Shown in pieces: positions 11,000-22,289 of a stretch of DNA of 64,000 nucleotides. The stretch is taken from contig OX377202.1 in NCBI GenBank assembly GCA_947396885.1, forward strand, positions 68,730,643 through 68,794,642. Direction: 5' to 3'. This DNA comes from Heligmosomoides polygyrus polygyrus. Lineage: Eukaryota; Nematoda; Chromadorea; Rhabditida; Heligmosomidae. Every line of letters begins with the position of its first letter. Within the stretch, counting starts at the first letter, position 1. The translations under genes were made by a program, and so were the position numbers. The notes beneath the pieces are model-generated. The model saw only the letters and a program-made list of their open reading frames with translations. It had not been told where the DNA came from and made no database searches.

Positions 11000-12360
11000 G
11001 TCAAAACAATCATCTGCCGGATTGATCACACAGCTTCGGAATGGAAAAAACGAATACCGATATGAGAATCTCCACCCTTTAAATAGTAGAAAGGTTTCTT
11101 TTTGGCAAAGCCGATGTTTTGTATGCACAGGGAAGTGTTCGACTCCCGTTCCTTGTCGAATTTTCGCATTTTTTAATGGTCATCTCTTGCTTGGTATTTA
11201 TCACCTCCCAGCTTTTCGCATGCATATGTTCCACTGTGGGTTACCAAATGCGTATTCTGTAAAAGCTTTTTCTATACGAGCTTGTAAGAGCTGCCATCGA
11301 TGACGTCGTCGATAGCGTCTCTGGCGACGTTGGCGGGTACGAACTTTTGAATCGCTCCTAAGCAAGGTGCACAAAATACGTCCTCTCTCTGTACTCGGCC
11401 CCATTACTAGCTTCAATTCCAAACTGAAAGTTGCTATTTCTGCAGCAGCTTCTAGCTAACCCTAACTCATGAAGAGTAGGTATCAAACCTTTATATGCAG
11501 AAGGGAGCATGTCGTGCAAGTAGTTCGTAAGCATTTCCTTTTCCTTTTTTCCTTTCATGTCATCGTAAGGCATGCTTTCATTGTCTTCAGGGGCCCATGC
11601 TCTACTGAGTTGGTCCTACTCTTAGAACGCGCTACATCCAGTTTTCCTTGTTTTAGACCAAAACAAGAGGATAGCCCTTTATGGGTTCAAAAAGTTGTTG
11701 GGTTATCCTGGTCACAAGGCTATACCATCTTCTTACCTGGCAGAGAATACGACGCGTGAGTTCTGATAAAACCCCGAGCTTCAGGGTCAGAACCGGAAAT
11801 GCATACTGGTTCGAGGTATCCAGGCAGAGTTGAAATCTCTTCCAGGAAGCTATGCTTCTGGTTTCACACCAACTTTCACACCTTTTTCAGTAAAGTCCAG
11901 AGATGGCTCACCGTCATGCATTAATACTACCAGTCGTTCAGCGGCCTAGCGGCCGCCGACGGCTGGATGAGGGCTTCGCCCCAAACCTCGAGAAGAAAAC
12001 GCTCCGACCATCTTCTTCTCCCAACTTTTAGATCTTCATACTTTCACTGCGATAATGAACTGGTTTTACTATATAGATGAAACTGATGAAATTGATGATG
12101 AAATTGAACGATGATGAAATTGATGAGACCTCGACTGTCCCTGTGTTGAAATTTCGTGCCAATTGAACGACATGCACAAAAAATCGATAATATTGACCGA
12201 TATCGATTGCCTCCCCTGCCGTGAACTCCTCCCATCGATGATCATCAAAGCGCCCATGCACGGTTGCCGACGTGCTCGGCACGTCTACGGCATCGCCAGG
12301 CACGGTTGAGACGTGTTCGGCACATGTTCTGAATCTCTACTATACTTACACTCGAATGAC
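11000..12360. other. Stretch without a supported gene
   Basis: Further open frames near 11281-11350 (ELVRAAIDDVVDSVSGDVGG) and 11655-11760 could be exons of the same unrecognised gene as the fragment at 10777, but I cannot link them by splice sites. At about 12165-12215 the phrase CACAAAAAATCGATAATATT and what follows resembles the unit of the 127-bp tandem repeat at 33051. Confidence 0.3.
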
Positions 12361-12370
12361 CTATTCGAAT

Positions 12371-12610
12371 ATTCAAATTCGAATGATTTTTATTCCAATA
12401 TTCGAAAAATTGCGTTTTCGAATGTATTTGAATTCAAATGTTTAAGGAATTGCGTTTTTCGAATGTATTCGAATTCGAATATTCAAAAAATCGCGTTTTT
12501 CGATTGTACTCGAATTCGAATATTCGGAAAACCCATGTTTTTCGAATATATTCTGTTCCAAATGCTCAAAATTTTTCGGTATTCGAAACCGTTCGAATAT
12601 TAAAAATTTC
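12371..12610. repeat. 40-bp tandem repeat rich in TTCGAATATTCGAA
   Basis: The landmark TTGCGTTTTTCGAATGTATT or a variant starts at about 12410, 12450, 12490 and 12532, so the period is 40-41 bases over about four to five units. Each unit carries palindromic TTCGAA/GAATATTC segments. Similar GAATTCGAATATTC-like text lies near 17365-17385. It is non-coding, although ORFs run through it. Confidence 0.7.
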
Positions 12611-13164
12611 TCAGGAAGCAAAAATTATTCGACTATTCGATAAGTGTCATTCGAAAACCCAAGGAGAATTTGTGTAACGGCGCATTCTGAAAAGGCTTGT
12701 TAGGTTTTTCGGGTAATTATGATCTCCAAAACGGTTCTTTCTGTGAATCATATCTCTGTTGCGACAGCGCCTCGTCGATTCTGGTCATTACTGCGCCTGT
12801 GCAAAAAGGCCGAAGAAGAGTAGGAAATCCTAACTTCAAGAAAAACCTGGAAATGATGATTCTAACCAGGGGTGCACACAAAATTTTGTGCGTTAAATTT
12901 TTTAACGGAAAATTTTCGTTCAATTTCCGGTAAATCGTTAAATTTCGTTAAAAATGCAAAATAGATGCAAGCCCTTATTTCAAGTGAAAAAAATCAAGGA
13001 AATCGTATAGGTTTCCACTTCAGGAGTTTAACAGCTAAAGTTCAAGGAGTGGAGTGCAACATTGCAATGTAATACAAACAATTCAAGATCAACAAACGTA
13101 GAAAAATAAACAGGCCTTCAGTAACAAATTATCTACAGGGTGTGGAATAAGAACAGCTATGGAA

Positions 13165-13313
13165 TTATGGAAGATAGTCACCGACAAGGCATCTTAAAAT
13201 GTGCGATCAGGCAGAATCCGGAGTGCCCTCCTTCCCTTGTTCTTTGCGAAACCTTATTGTCTGACTGTTCAACGACCATGTACAGTTTCGATGCGGGCAC
13301 AGGCCACCAAGTA
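13165..13313 (-). mobile_element. Inverted, worn copy of the GCGGGCTGGTG MITE
   Basis: Read on the minus strand this follows the 56105-56284 copy: a GTGCCCGCATCGAAACTGTA start, a GGGAAGGAGGGCA middle, and a CATTTTAAGATGCCTTGTCGG end. Terminal repeats are degraded. It lies inside the hAT-like element. Confidence 0.5.
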
Positions 13314-13756
13314 CAAAAAGATCAAATAAAGATAAAATTAAAAGCCAGTCAGTGGGATGTTTCCACGTCATCGGACGCACGATTTTCGAGTGCCCGGTGC
13401 GTGGGACCATCCATTTTTTTGCAATGTCGTGACTATGACACGGAATCGTGTCACACGCCCACACTGCTGAGTAGGTGTTACACATCGTTAATGTGTTAAC
13501 GTTCAGGAGAAGTAGCCTCCCAAATTTTTCTTATTAGCGCTTTTCTAAAATCGTTTAAAATACGTCCAGCGGCATAAAAAAATATTCTCACCGTCTCGGC
13601 TGTTCCAGGTGGCGGGCAAAAGTATTCTGGGATAAGCAGCGCCAGGCGAGGATAGGCATATCTTACGAGGAGGTTAGACCAGTATATTTCTGTCGATTCG
13701 TCGACGTACTTGGGGGCCCCGCGAAGAAATTTCTAGCTCCAAAAGGCATTAAAAGA

Positions 13757-14010
13757 AAAGGATAAAGGACGGCGTTACTCAATCCCTTTTGGGATGCGCC
13801 ACGCATTCTACTTGTATGAGATGCGGAGGCGATTTGAATGCGTGTTTGGCCTATACCTACTTGCGGTGGCGAGCCGATGAACAAGACAACGCTTTATCCT
13901 CCCAGGCAAGTCTGGATGGAAGGCTTGGATGGCTGAGGCGGGAAACCGAACCAGGAACCTGGTATCGGGTGACAGCAGGCACCTCCTCCGACTGCGCTAC
14001 TGCGCCCCAA
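13757..14010 (-). repeat. tRNA-headed SINE, family A (inverted, inside hAT element)
   Basis: This is a well-preserved inverted copy with AAAGGACGGCGTTACTCAAT, GGAGGCGATTTGAATGCGTG, and the head complement TCCGACTGCGCTAC, which corresponds to a box A of the form GTAGCGCAGTCGG. It post-dates the hAT-like element that contains it. Confidence 0.75.
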
Positions 14011-14135
14011 AATGCGTTATTTCCAACAATTCAAAACCAATTCATGAAAACATCAAAATGTTTTTGCCAATTTCAATAGTTTTCAGGAACAATCCTAATC
14101 GGGAGGGTAAGACCTGCAACAATCGTGAAGACTAA

Positions 14136-14295
14136 GGCCTGAGTTATACTCCCGCGGAAGCATCCGCGGAAGGGCGGGAATCGCGCCGAGACTCCTCACC
14201 TGGCCAATCGCCGCGCCTCGCCACGCCCGCCTCCGCCGTGCACCGTTGGTCCGCGGACGTTCCGCGGATGCTCCCGCGGGAGTATAACAGAGGCC
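14136..14295. mobile_element. 160-bp PIF/Harbinger-type MITE with TAA duplication
   Basis: The ends GGCCTGAGTTATACTCCCGC and, inverted, GGCCTCTGTTATACTCCCGC share about 37 bases of terminal inverted repeat. TAA flanks both sides (14133-14135 and 14296-14298). The middle is GC-rich and non-coding. It is nested in the hAT-like element. Confidence 0.8.
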
Positions 14296-14716
14296 TAAGG
14301 GTAAATGTGATAAAATCACAGAGTAGAAAGTCCGTTAAAAATTCCTTTAAATTTCTAAAAATTTCCGTTAAGTCATTAAGCCAGATTTTAACGAGAAATG
14401 CCGTAAATTCGTTAAATTCGTTAAATCGTTAACCGCTAAATGTGCACCCCTAATTCTAACGGTGTTTCAAATGAACGCTACTTGTCCTTCAGGCTGCAGT
14501 TAGGAGTCTGAGACCACAGGTCATTGCAGGATGGGGTTATGGTCAACAGGGGTGCGCTTCAATCTTGTCCGATATCTCCTTGTGCATAGCAGTGCCTTAT
14601 GGAGTCAGCCTTGTGGTTTTTATCTCGCTAACGTTATGCTATTCTGCTCCTCTGTGGTCGCTGAGTGCTCTTCTGGTTTTCGTTTCAACAACTACGGTTC
14701 CGCAAAAGCTATATTA

Positions 14717-15977
14717 TTAGATTGTGCGAAAACTTTTGAGCGTTTTGAGTGCTTCCTTCCTTTGAACTACCATAACTTTCTTAAACCTTATTGGATTTAG
14801 TCGAAATAAGTGCACTTCGAATCAGCACTCCTTTGCCAATGGGCAACCTGTCGACTTATTCCATCAGCAAAAAAAATTGGTTGTCGAGATTCGACAAAAT
14901 CCACGAAAGCTGTTTTAGCCTGGTCCTGACAGGTTAAGGTTTTATCATCGGGAAAGTTCTAAAAGTGTTTGAAAAGGTGTTAGTCGGTTGGTGAGAGGTA
15001 TGGAGAATATGGCGAGTGAGGCAGAACTTCAACCCTTAATTCGTTCAATTTTCGAAAAGTGATTTGTGAAGCCTGTGGGCGGAAGTTATCGTGCAAAAGA
15101 ATCGGGCCTCCTTTGTTGACCAATGCTAGTTGAAGTTAACGCAATTTTCGGCGCATTTCGCTGATTTCCTTACGGTAGGACTGTACTGTAGTCGTTTGGC
15201 CTAGTGCCAAAAAAGTTGTAATGGATGACACAAGCCGCCGATCACCAGCCGCCGGTAGTCATTACCTTTTATGGTGAGGCTTGTCTTTGGAAAATGCCTA
15301 GGGGGTTCGTCGGCGTTCAACCACTGTCCGGAACGTTTACTGTTATCATGCAGAAGCTATTTTTCATCGCAGGGGATGATTCGATCCAAAAATGGGTCAA
15401 CCTAGTTTGTAAAAATAGAGAAGAACAATTCTCGGAACGTGACCATTTTTTCACTTTTCGAGCTTTTTCACCTTTCCAAGGCATTTCAAAGCATCCGCAA
15501 CAGCATTCTACTGACCTATAGCTCTTTCGCGATCCCACGAACTGTTTGGGATGGTTTAGATTCCACCAGTTCCTTCAATTTGTCGTTCAGGATTGCTCTA
15601 TGTCGACCGCTACGGGTGTCATCTTCGAGGCTGAAATCTCCGGTCCGAAATTTACTGAACCACTGGCGCACAGTGCTTCTTCCAATAATATTAGACCCCC
15701 ACACTTGATTGACTTGTCGAGCTGTCTCGGATGCGGATTATCCCAATTTGAAGTCAAGGCAATATACCGTTCGGAGTTGCTCCTTCGACATACTTCAATA
15801 AGACCTTCAAGAACAGATATATAAAACAACGTTGAAACATAAATTATTCAGTCAGATAGAGCGAAAAATTTTGTAGAGAAAGTAGCATTAATGCGCAACG
15901 CATGTTGAATTTTTACTTAATAATAGACGAATGAAAAGTAGTAACACAAAGCGCTGAGAACTTGCCGGGCAGCTTAA
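14717..15977 (-). mobile_element. Decayed mariner transposon
   Basis: The right end reads inverted as TTAAGCTGCCCGGCAAGTTC and the left end as TTAGATTGTGCGAAAACTTT. Both are worn versions of the TTAGGTTGTCCGGAAAGTTC tip of the 40733 element. TA flanks both borders. The length of 1,261 bp is normal for mariner. The coding strand is minus and broken (see the pseudogene entry). Confidence 0.8.
14790..15829 (-). pseudogene. Mariner transposase pseudogene
   Basis: On the minus strand the N-terminal part is recognisable in two frames. One frame (15829 down) gives LDKSIKCGGLILLEEALCAS. The next gives NIIGRSTVRQWFSKFRTGDF and then SLEDDTRSGRHRAILNDKLK, which is the helix-turn-helix DNA-binding part of mariner transposases. 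A stop follows GIAKEL, and the remainder shifts frame repeatedly. The DEKW-type first catalytic box is not intact, and the later catalytic boxes are unreadable. It is a dead relative of the transposase at 40733-42190. Confidence 0.8.
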
Positions 15978-16017
15978 TATAAGGTGAACTTCTTCGTCGG
16001 TCAGTTGTTTTTGAGAT

Positions 16018-16245
16018 TCGGCACGTATTCTACGTCTACGGATGTCTGGAGGCAATATGAATGCGTACTTGTCTTAAAAAATAACTTGCGCTGGCCAGTC
16101 GATGAACAGGCTTTATCCTAAAAAAGAAAATCTGGTAGCAGTTCACTGACCCGCAAGGCTTGCTTGGCCTGGATGGACCCAAACTAATAGCCTTTGTTTG
16201 GGGTGCTCGCGACAGCCTTCATCTCCTGATGTGCTTCCATGCACA
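16018..16245 (-). repeat. tRNA-headed SINE, family A (inverted, degenerate)
   Basis: GGAGGCAATATGAATGCGTA, GCTTTATCC and the GGGTGCTCGCGACAGCC motif place this in family A in reverse orientation, with more divergence than the other copies. Confidence 0.55.
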
Positions 16246-16317
16246 CGTATAATAAAGGGTATAATAAAGGCACATTTTTGTCCATGTCATATGGTAAAGA
16301 AAGACGTTATGTGCTTA

Positions 16318-16478
16318 TCGGGCTGGTGCCCGCTGCGAGATTGTACATGCTCATGGAACACTCACATTAATACGGTTTCTGTGAGCACAGACCTACGCAG
16401 CACAGAACTTCGAGGTCTGGCCGTTCTAACTTACTCCTTTTAAGATACCTTGCATGTGTGCAGTGGACACCAGCCCGC
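16318..16478. mobile_element. GCGGGCTGGTG-type MITE with TTA duplication
   Basis: The left tip TCGGGCTGGTGCCCGCTGCG and the right tip CACCAGCCCGC are inverted. TTA is repeated on both sides (16315-16317 and 16479-16481). Relatives lie at 47978-48124, 56105-56284 and, worn, 13165-13313. The triplet duplication suggests a PIF/Harbinger-type element. It is non-coding. Confidence 0.7.
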
Positions 16479-16481
16479 TTA

Positions 16482-17390
16482 TTACCGAAGTTATTGCTAT
16501 CTTTCTTCTTTTACAGTAGAATAGTGCATAGGGTTGTTTTGTCGACCGGCTGTCATCGATCGATTTTATCGATTTTTGCTCTGAGTTAGCAATTGGGAGT
16601 GGTAGTCGCGTGTATATGTTGGCTGTATGGCAGACTTCACAAAAGGGAGGCGGTGTAGATCGACTGGCTGTTTTTTATCGATCGACTTTTGTTAAATTTA
16701 CCTTTTAATCAATCATCAATATGTTGGCTGGAGAACAATTACATTCGCACGTTCTTCGCAAATTAGAAATATCTGTTTCTACCACTTAGTTAGAAAAATC
16801 ACCAGAAAGAAATAAGACCGGCCCTCACGGCTGGTCTATTCCTAGCTACCTGTAATACACTTTGTAGTCGCAAAATTGACAGTGTGATATTTCACGTTTT
16901 TAGACGAGCAGGCCAGGTTTGCTACAGATTTACAGTTAATACTTCGTCATCTCCTTGATTAGCTGCCATTAGGCGAAAGCTTGTTCCTTGAAAGTTCTTA
17001 ACATTCAGTCACCCACCAGACCCAGAAGGTGACCCAGAAGCTTGCAGGGGCTCAAGCAGATTGCTTATCTTCATATGTCATATAAACCTTTCGTTTGTTC
17101 CTCATGAGGAGCACCTTACAACTCACAGGTACTCCTTTGGAAAAAATTCGTATTTCAGTAAACAACGGAATTAGCTCCTTCCATGTGCCCTTTGATCTAA
17201 GTATGTGTAAGTTCTCCACCTTATTTTTACAATGTACAGGGGTTTATGAGAAACCTGTCGATAAAAACCTCGTGCCTAACTAAAAAGGAATCCGTTATGT
17301 ATTGCTTCCATTTTTCATACAGGTCTATCTATCATTTCTATCAGTCAGCCTGATTTTTCATTCGAATTCGGATATTCTAATTCGAATGTT
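16482..17390. other. Gene-free stretch
   Basis: There is no supported exon. A phrase of about 30 bases with GGCTGT, TTATCGATCGA and TTTT occurs twice (about 16545 and 16665). TTCGAATTCGGATATTC near 17360 resembles the 40-bp array at 12371. Confidence 0.4.
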
Positions 17391-18004
17391 GTGATAAGTG
17401 GTGTTTGTGAAATGTCTTCTCCAAATGTTGCTGATCGAGTCCAACATGACTTCAATTGCGTTGTAAAAATTCTGTCTTTTCTAGGAATTGAATCGTTTCC
17501 TTTGAATGTTTATAGGCTTGGCAGGTTGCTGCCAGGCAAAAATAGACTCTTAAAGGTTGTCCTCCCATCTACCTTCCATCAACGTCTTGCTGTGAAAAGG
17601 GCTCTCCATCTGCGCTTCTTCGCAGTCAAGGGTCTATTTCTTCGCCCTTCGCTGACCTCGGCTGAGAGGAAAGCAAGGAAAGAGCTTCATGATGCGAGAA
17701 CTCCTGCCCAGGAGCAGGCAAAGGACGTGCCAACTGCGCTTCCTTGCTTTGCTGAAGGGGAGCGTGATACTCGCGCCATGGAAGCCTCTTTCCAGAGCTC
17801 TGGTTTAAACTGAATAGAAATCTACGGTGTTCAGTTAGGTGCTTGTATTCGAATGTTCGCTCGATTCCTAAGAACGCCAAGGAAATCGATTTAGTTTTAG
17901 CTAGTAGATATGACTTATGCGTATTCACTGAAACTTGGCTAAAGTGTCATCACTCTTTGCCATCCCTTTTATACAATTCGTGTTGTAAGTTTGAGGTTTG
18001 CCGA
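17391..18004 (+). pseudogene. LINE fragment: ORF1-like protein plus start of an endonuclease domain
   Basis: The frame from ATG 17412 to the stop at 17813 ends in the phrase RPSLTSAERKARKELHDART, typical of the ORF1 proteins of some nematode CR1-like LINEs (my recollection of the family). A second frame overlaps its end and reads LYSNVRSIPKNAKEIDLVLA and then YDLCVFTETWL. The N-V-R-S, K and ETWL landmarks are those of the N-terminus of the exonuclease-endonuclease-phosphatase domain of LINE ORF2. The element stops abruptly near 18004, where an RTE-type fragment on the opposite strand begins. Reverse transcriptase is absent. Confidence 0.6.
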
Positions 18005-18007
18005 TAA

Positions 18008-19255
18008 AGTTGTCGTTCACCATCGCGCGTCTCGCGTTTCTAGTTGACATCATCATAATGAGAGGTTTTTGCAACATCAACAGCCTTCTTAGCCGCCCTC
18101 TTCGCTTCCTGGTATATGCACCAATTGTCAGTTGTCTTGTTGCTAAGGAAAGCGTGATATAGTCTTTTCATCTCTTTGACTTTTTTCCTTGACATCGTAG
18201 TCCACAGCCAAGTCTGCTTCTCGATCTTACGCCGCCCAGGCTTTGTCATGCCCAATTCGGAACGCGCAGCTTGTAGTATCGAATCGGTTGCACGTTTCCA
18301 TGTCTTCTCAACAGTGGTAACATTGGGCAACCGAATACGAGCAATAACAGCCGCATCCTTCTCTTATTTCATCCGCCATCACGTGATCCTTGCTGGACCG
18401 CATCGCTCGACCTGCCTCGGAGGGGCGAACTCAAGAGTGCAGGTCAGCGGACGGCGCTGCGTGGCGACAGTCTCGTATGGCACGACCTTCACATGTTTGT
18501 TCAGCCTTCGTTCGCGACGCTTGACAAGAATAAAGCCGATCTGCGTCCTGGTATTCCACCTATAGAAAGACATGAGATGGGAGTCGCGCTTTCGAAACAT
18601 TGTGTTCGCCATAGTGAGATTATGTGAGTCCGCATACTCAAGAATTCGTTCACAATCGTGCCCCATAACCGAAACCGCCATGACAGCTGTGACCAACTTT
18701 CGCAGTCTCAACGTGGCGGATGAGATCTCCCGCGACAACGACAGCGTCTTCTAGCGGCACCTCAGATGTCTTCTCATTGAGCAGTGTCCAAAACTCGTCC
18801 TTGGCTCCCTCGGAGCAGCTTGTCTGCGGAGCGTACGCAGAGAAGAAATGATACATTCGCTGTTCAGCGACGACAACGATCTGCATCAAGCGGTCACTGA
18901 AACGTTCCACACTTGCAATCGCATCTCGGAAACGTTCGGAGACGATCACACCAATACCGCTGGTGGTCCTGGGACTGCCGCACAGAATGGCCTTAAAGAT
19001 TCGGCCTATGTCCCTCGACTTGCAACCTCGTCTCCTGTACCGCACATAAGTCGATTCGTCTTCGCTCCAGTGCTTCTACCAACTCGCACGAGCGGCCCGT
19101 CAACGTACCCAAATTCAGCGTAGCAACGCGGGCCCTGCTTACGTTAAGGGACTTTTGGACTAGCTCAGTTGCGCACCGATGCCGTCCCCGAATCAGGGAC
19201 CCTCCCTCGCATACTTCTCACACTCGCCGGGCTTTGCGAGTGTTCGTCGGATCCC
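18008..19255 (-). pseudogene. RTE-type retrotransposon, 5' fragment with broken endonuclease
   Basis: This minus-strand fragment matches the larger copy at 22290-25185 from its 5' end through the endonuclease region. It reads SPRTTSGIGVIVSERFRDAI, LYHFF-like YHFFSAYAPQ and VVVAGDL, the landmarks of the apurinic-like endonuclease domain, with frameshifts. It ends at about 18008 at the point equivalent to 23945 of the larger copy, so reverse transcriptase is missing. Losing the 3' rather than the 5' part is unusual for non-LTR elements, which are normally 5'-truncated during insertion. A later deletion or rearrangement is the likely cause. Confidence 0.75.
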
Positions 19256-19259
19256 CGAC

Positions 19260-20100
19260 CAGGGGTGTACAGGATTTCGTTTCCGTTTCCGAATTCCGGT
19301 TTCCGACCGAGCTGTTCCGTGTTCTGTCTGTTTTTCGACGGGAAGGCGGAAGCGGAAATGGGCGCTGATCAACACTAGTCTTCCGTTAAACACAATCAGC
19401 TTAATAATTTAAAAAGAGTTTTCCTGGTTAGATTACCAAAAAAACTACTCAAAAATGACAACGGTGGAGTCAACCGTTGCCATTTTTGAGTAGTTTTTGT
19501 TTAAATAGGGTTATTTGGCGACATATTTGAGTCGCCAAGTATCCCGGTTAAAAAATACTGAAGCAGAGAGATTTCCTTTCACGTCTGCAAATTACCGACC
19601 TCTGAAATACTTCTATATATTATATTCATTGAGAAGTTCATACAACTATGGTGATGTGGAAATTATTTTTCATGAATTAACACTTCAATCGCTTATTGGA
19701 CTACTATACATTATATACTGCTATATATGTATGTTTATTTATATTTATATATTTATATATTTATATGTTCTAATATCGATATTGAGAAGATTTAACATCT
19801 ATGCTGAGAGTTTCATGAATTACTAGAGTATTGCAACATTTTCTCCCCAGAAAACAGTGGGAAGCAATATCGTTCTTTCTTGTAGACATTTATGATAACC
19901 TGGAAGATCGTTTTTCATGGAATGAGTGTTTCATAGATCAAATATTTTCGCTTAAATATTTTTTACTTATTACTTTGAACAAAGTATTATGCAGCACTTC
20001 AATCGCCAATTGGGTCATCTGCATATTATCGCTGTTCCGTACTTCGTGTTGCTCTCTATATTATCCATGTATTCTGCAGACTACTATACACTATACACTG

Positions 20101-20131
<31 letters not shown>

Positions 20132-21918
20132 ATATTTATATCTATTCGATGACCTACGCCGATCCCGACTGAACATCATGGACGATCGAGAACAACATCA
20201 GGTGAAAGTGCCAGCAAAGGGTATGTATGCACAGTGTGCTATGAAAATGCACCCAACATTTGAATAAACAGTTAATTGAAAACAATTGAATGATGAAAAA
20301 ACTTGAAATTCTTGTTGCACAAGTTACGAATAGCTACAAAAACTTTGTAAGCATATAGCGCAATACTATGAAGCAAAGGGTCCTATGAATGTCGTGTCAT
20401 GCGCTCGTCTGCCCCTAGATTAGATCGAGGTTTTACTGATCGAAGGTGTAAATTTAATGCACATGGAGTCAGGCAGTTGACTTTATAATGAGGCAATACG
20501 AATATTACCTTGAGCTCTTATTTTGATTGACTAGGATTACTTATTAAACTCTGAAACAAAACTATTACTTCGAAAACCATCTGGGAACTGACCAGCTATG
20601 TCCTCTTCATATCAGGAAGCTTCTAGGCTGAAACAGACTGAATATTCTTGTGGAACTGTAGATCCACCATGGCACTCACAATCAGCCCAGAACGTATTAG
20701 ATCCCAGAATAAGATTTGAGTGCTGGTGTTGGCCATTGTAATGTAACTGTCAATGTTGAGTATCGTGATATCTGTGCAGTCCCACTTCGTCCATGATTCA
20801 CCCTTTGAAACGACCTTCACTGGACCGTTTGCTTCATGGTATTGCGCTATATGCTTACAACGTTTTTGTAGCTATTCGTAACTAGCGCAACAAGAATTTT
20901 AAGTTTTTCATCATTCAAATGTTTTTAATTAATTTTTTTTCATTCAAATGTTGGGTTCACTTTCTTAGCACACTGTGCATACATACCCTTTGCTGGCACT
21001 TTCACCTGAGTTGTTCTCGATCGTCCATGATGTTCAGTCGGGATCGACGTAGGTCATTAAATAGACATAAATATTATAACATATGAATATATAGAGAGAG
21101 TAGTGTATAGTGTATAGTAGTCTGTAGAATACATGGAGAATATAAAGAGTACCACGAACAGCGATAATATGCAGATGACCCAATAGGCGAACGAAGTGCT
21201 GCATAATACTTTGTTCAAAGTAATAAGTAAAAAATACGTAGGCGAAAATATTTAATTCATGAAACACTCAGTCCATGAAAAACGATCTTCCAGATTATCA
21301 TAAATGTCTACAAGAAAGAACGATATTGCTTCCCACTGTTTTCTGGGGAGAAAATGTTGCAATACTCTAGTAATACATGAAATTCTCAGCATAGATATTA
21401 AACCTTCTCAATATAGATATTAGAACATATAAATATATATAGCAGTATATAGTGCATAGTAGTCCAATAAGCGATTGAAGTGTTAATCCATGAAAAATAA
21501 TTTCCACATAACCATAGTTGTATGAACTATTGGTGACTATAATATATAGAAGTATTTCAGAGGTCGGTAATTTGCAGATGTGAAAGAAAATCTCTCTGCT
21601 TCAGTCTTTTTTAACCGGGATATTTGGCGACTCAAATATGTAGCCAAATAACCCTATTTAAACAAAACTACTCAAAAATGGCAACGGCTGACTCCACCGT
21701 TGTCATTTTTGAGTAGTTTTTTTTTGGTAATCTAACCAGGAGAACTCTTTTTTAATTGATGAGCTGATTGTGTTCAACAGAAGAATAGTGTTGATCAGTG
21801 CCCATTTCCGCTTCCGCCTTTTGGTCGAAAAACAGACGGAACACAGAACGGAACGGAATAGCTCAGATGGTCGGAAACCAGAATTCGGAAACGGAAAACG
21901 AAATTCTGCACAGCCCTG
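19260..21918. mobile_element. 2.66-kb fold-back element with hAT-like tips
   Basis: The left end CAGGGGTGTACAGGATTTCG and the inverted right end CAGGGCTGTGCAGAATTTCG match. Complementarity continues through about 1.1 kb of each arm (19260-20385 and 20820-21918) around a loop of about 434 bases. Each arm carries the smaller inverted motif ACTACTCAAAAATG(A/G)CAACG with its mirror about 45 bases away, so the tips can also fold locally. CAGGG-type tips are hAT-like, but the flanking 8-mers (TCCCCGAC and ATCGTATA) do not match. No transposase is seen. A (CT)n(TA)n microsatellite lies at 20100-20132. Confidence 0.8.
20386..20819. other. Loop of the large fold-back
   Basis: This single-copy segment between the two arms contains a 65-codon minus-strand frame (20820-20623) with no recognisable motif. 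I see no reason to call a gene. Confidence 0.5.
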
Positions 21919-22289
21919 ATCGTATACCTAAACAATTGAGGAAGCATTCATTTGCTCCCACCGTCCCTCCAACGAGATTTGACGTCAAATTCTTTCAAGT
22001 ACTGAAAATATGCTGTCACTCTAAACTACAGGTTCATGTCAAACGGGCGTTGGTTGTGACAACATGAGGCAGAATGTTGATGACGGAAGACATAGCAGAA
22101 CAGGATGCACTGATCATGTCAGGACCAAACCTTTGTAAATCTGCGTTTCTTTGATTATTACACACAGGTATGTACGGGCGATGAGCATAGAATTTTGCTT
22201 GAACCCTAACCTGGTCTTTTTCTAAGGCTGTGTACCTAAAAAAGCAGATGACTCATATTCAAGCACGATATAACATTATCATTAACATT
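21919..22289. other. Gene-free spacer
   Basis: Nothing is recognised between the fold-back and the 3' end of the RTE-type element. Confidence 0.45.

Larger units (their letters stand above)
12867..14452. mobile_element. Non-autonomous hAT-like transposon with 8-bp target duplication
   Basis: The left tip is CAGGGGTGCACA and the right tip is TGTGCACCCCTA, nearly exact inverses. Immediately outside lies a perfect 8-bp direct repeat, ATTCTAAC, at 12859-12866 and 14453-14460. An 8-bp duplication with CAGGGGTG-type tips is the hallmark of the hAT superfamily. Both subterminal regions are rich in CGTTAAA motifs. No transposase is recognisable, and the interior holds three younger insertions (about 13165-13313, 13757-14010 and 14136-14295). 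Without them the element would be roughly 1 kb, a typical size for a non-autonomous hAT. Confidence 0.85.
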
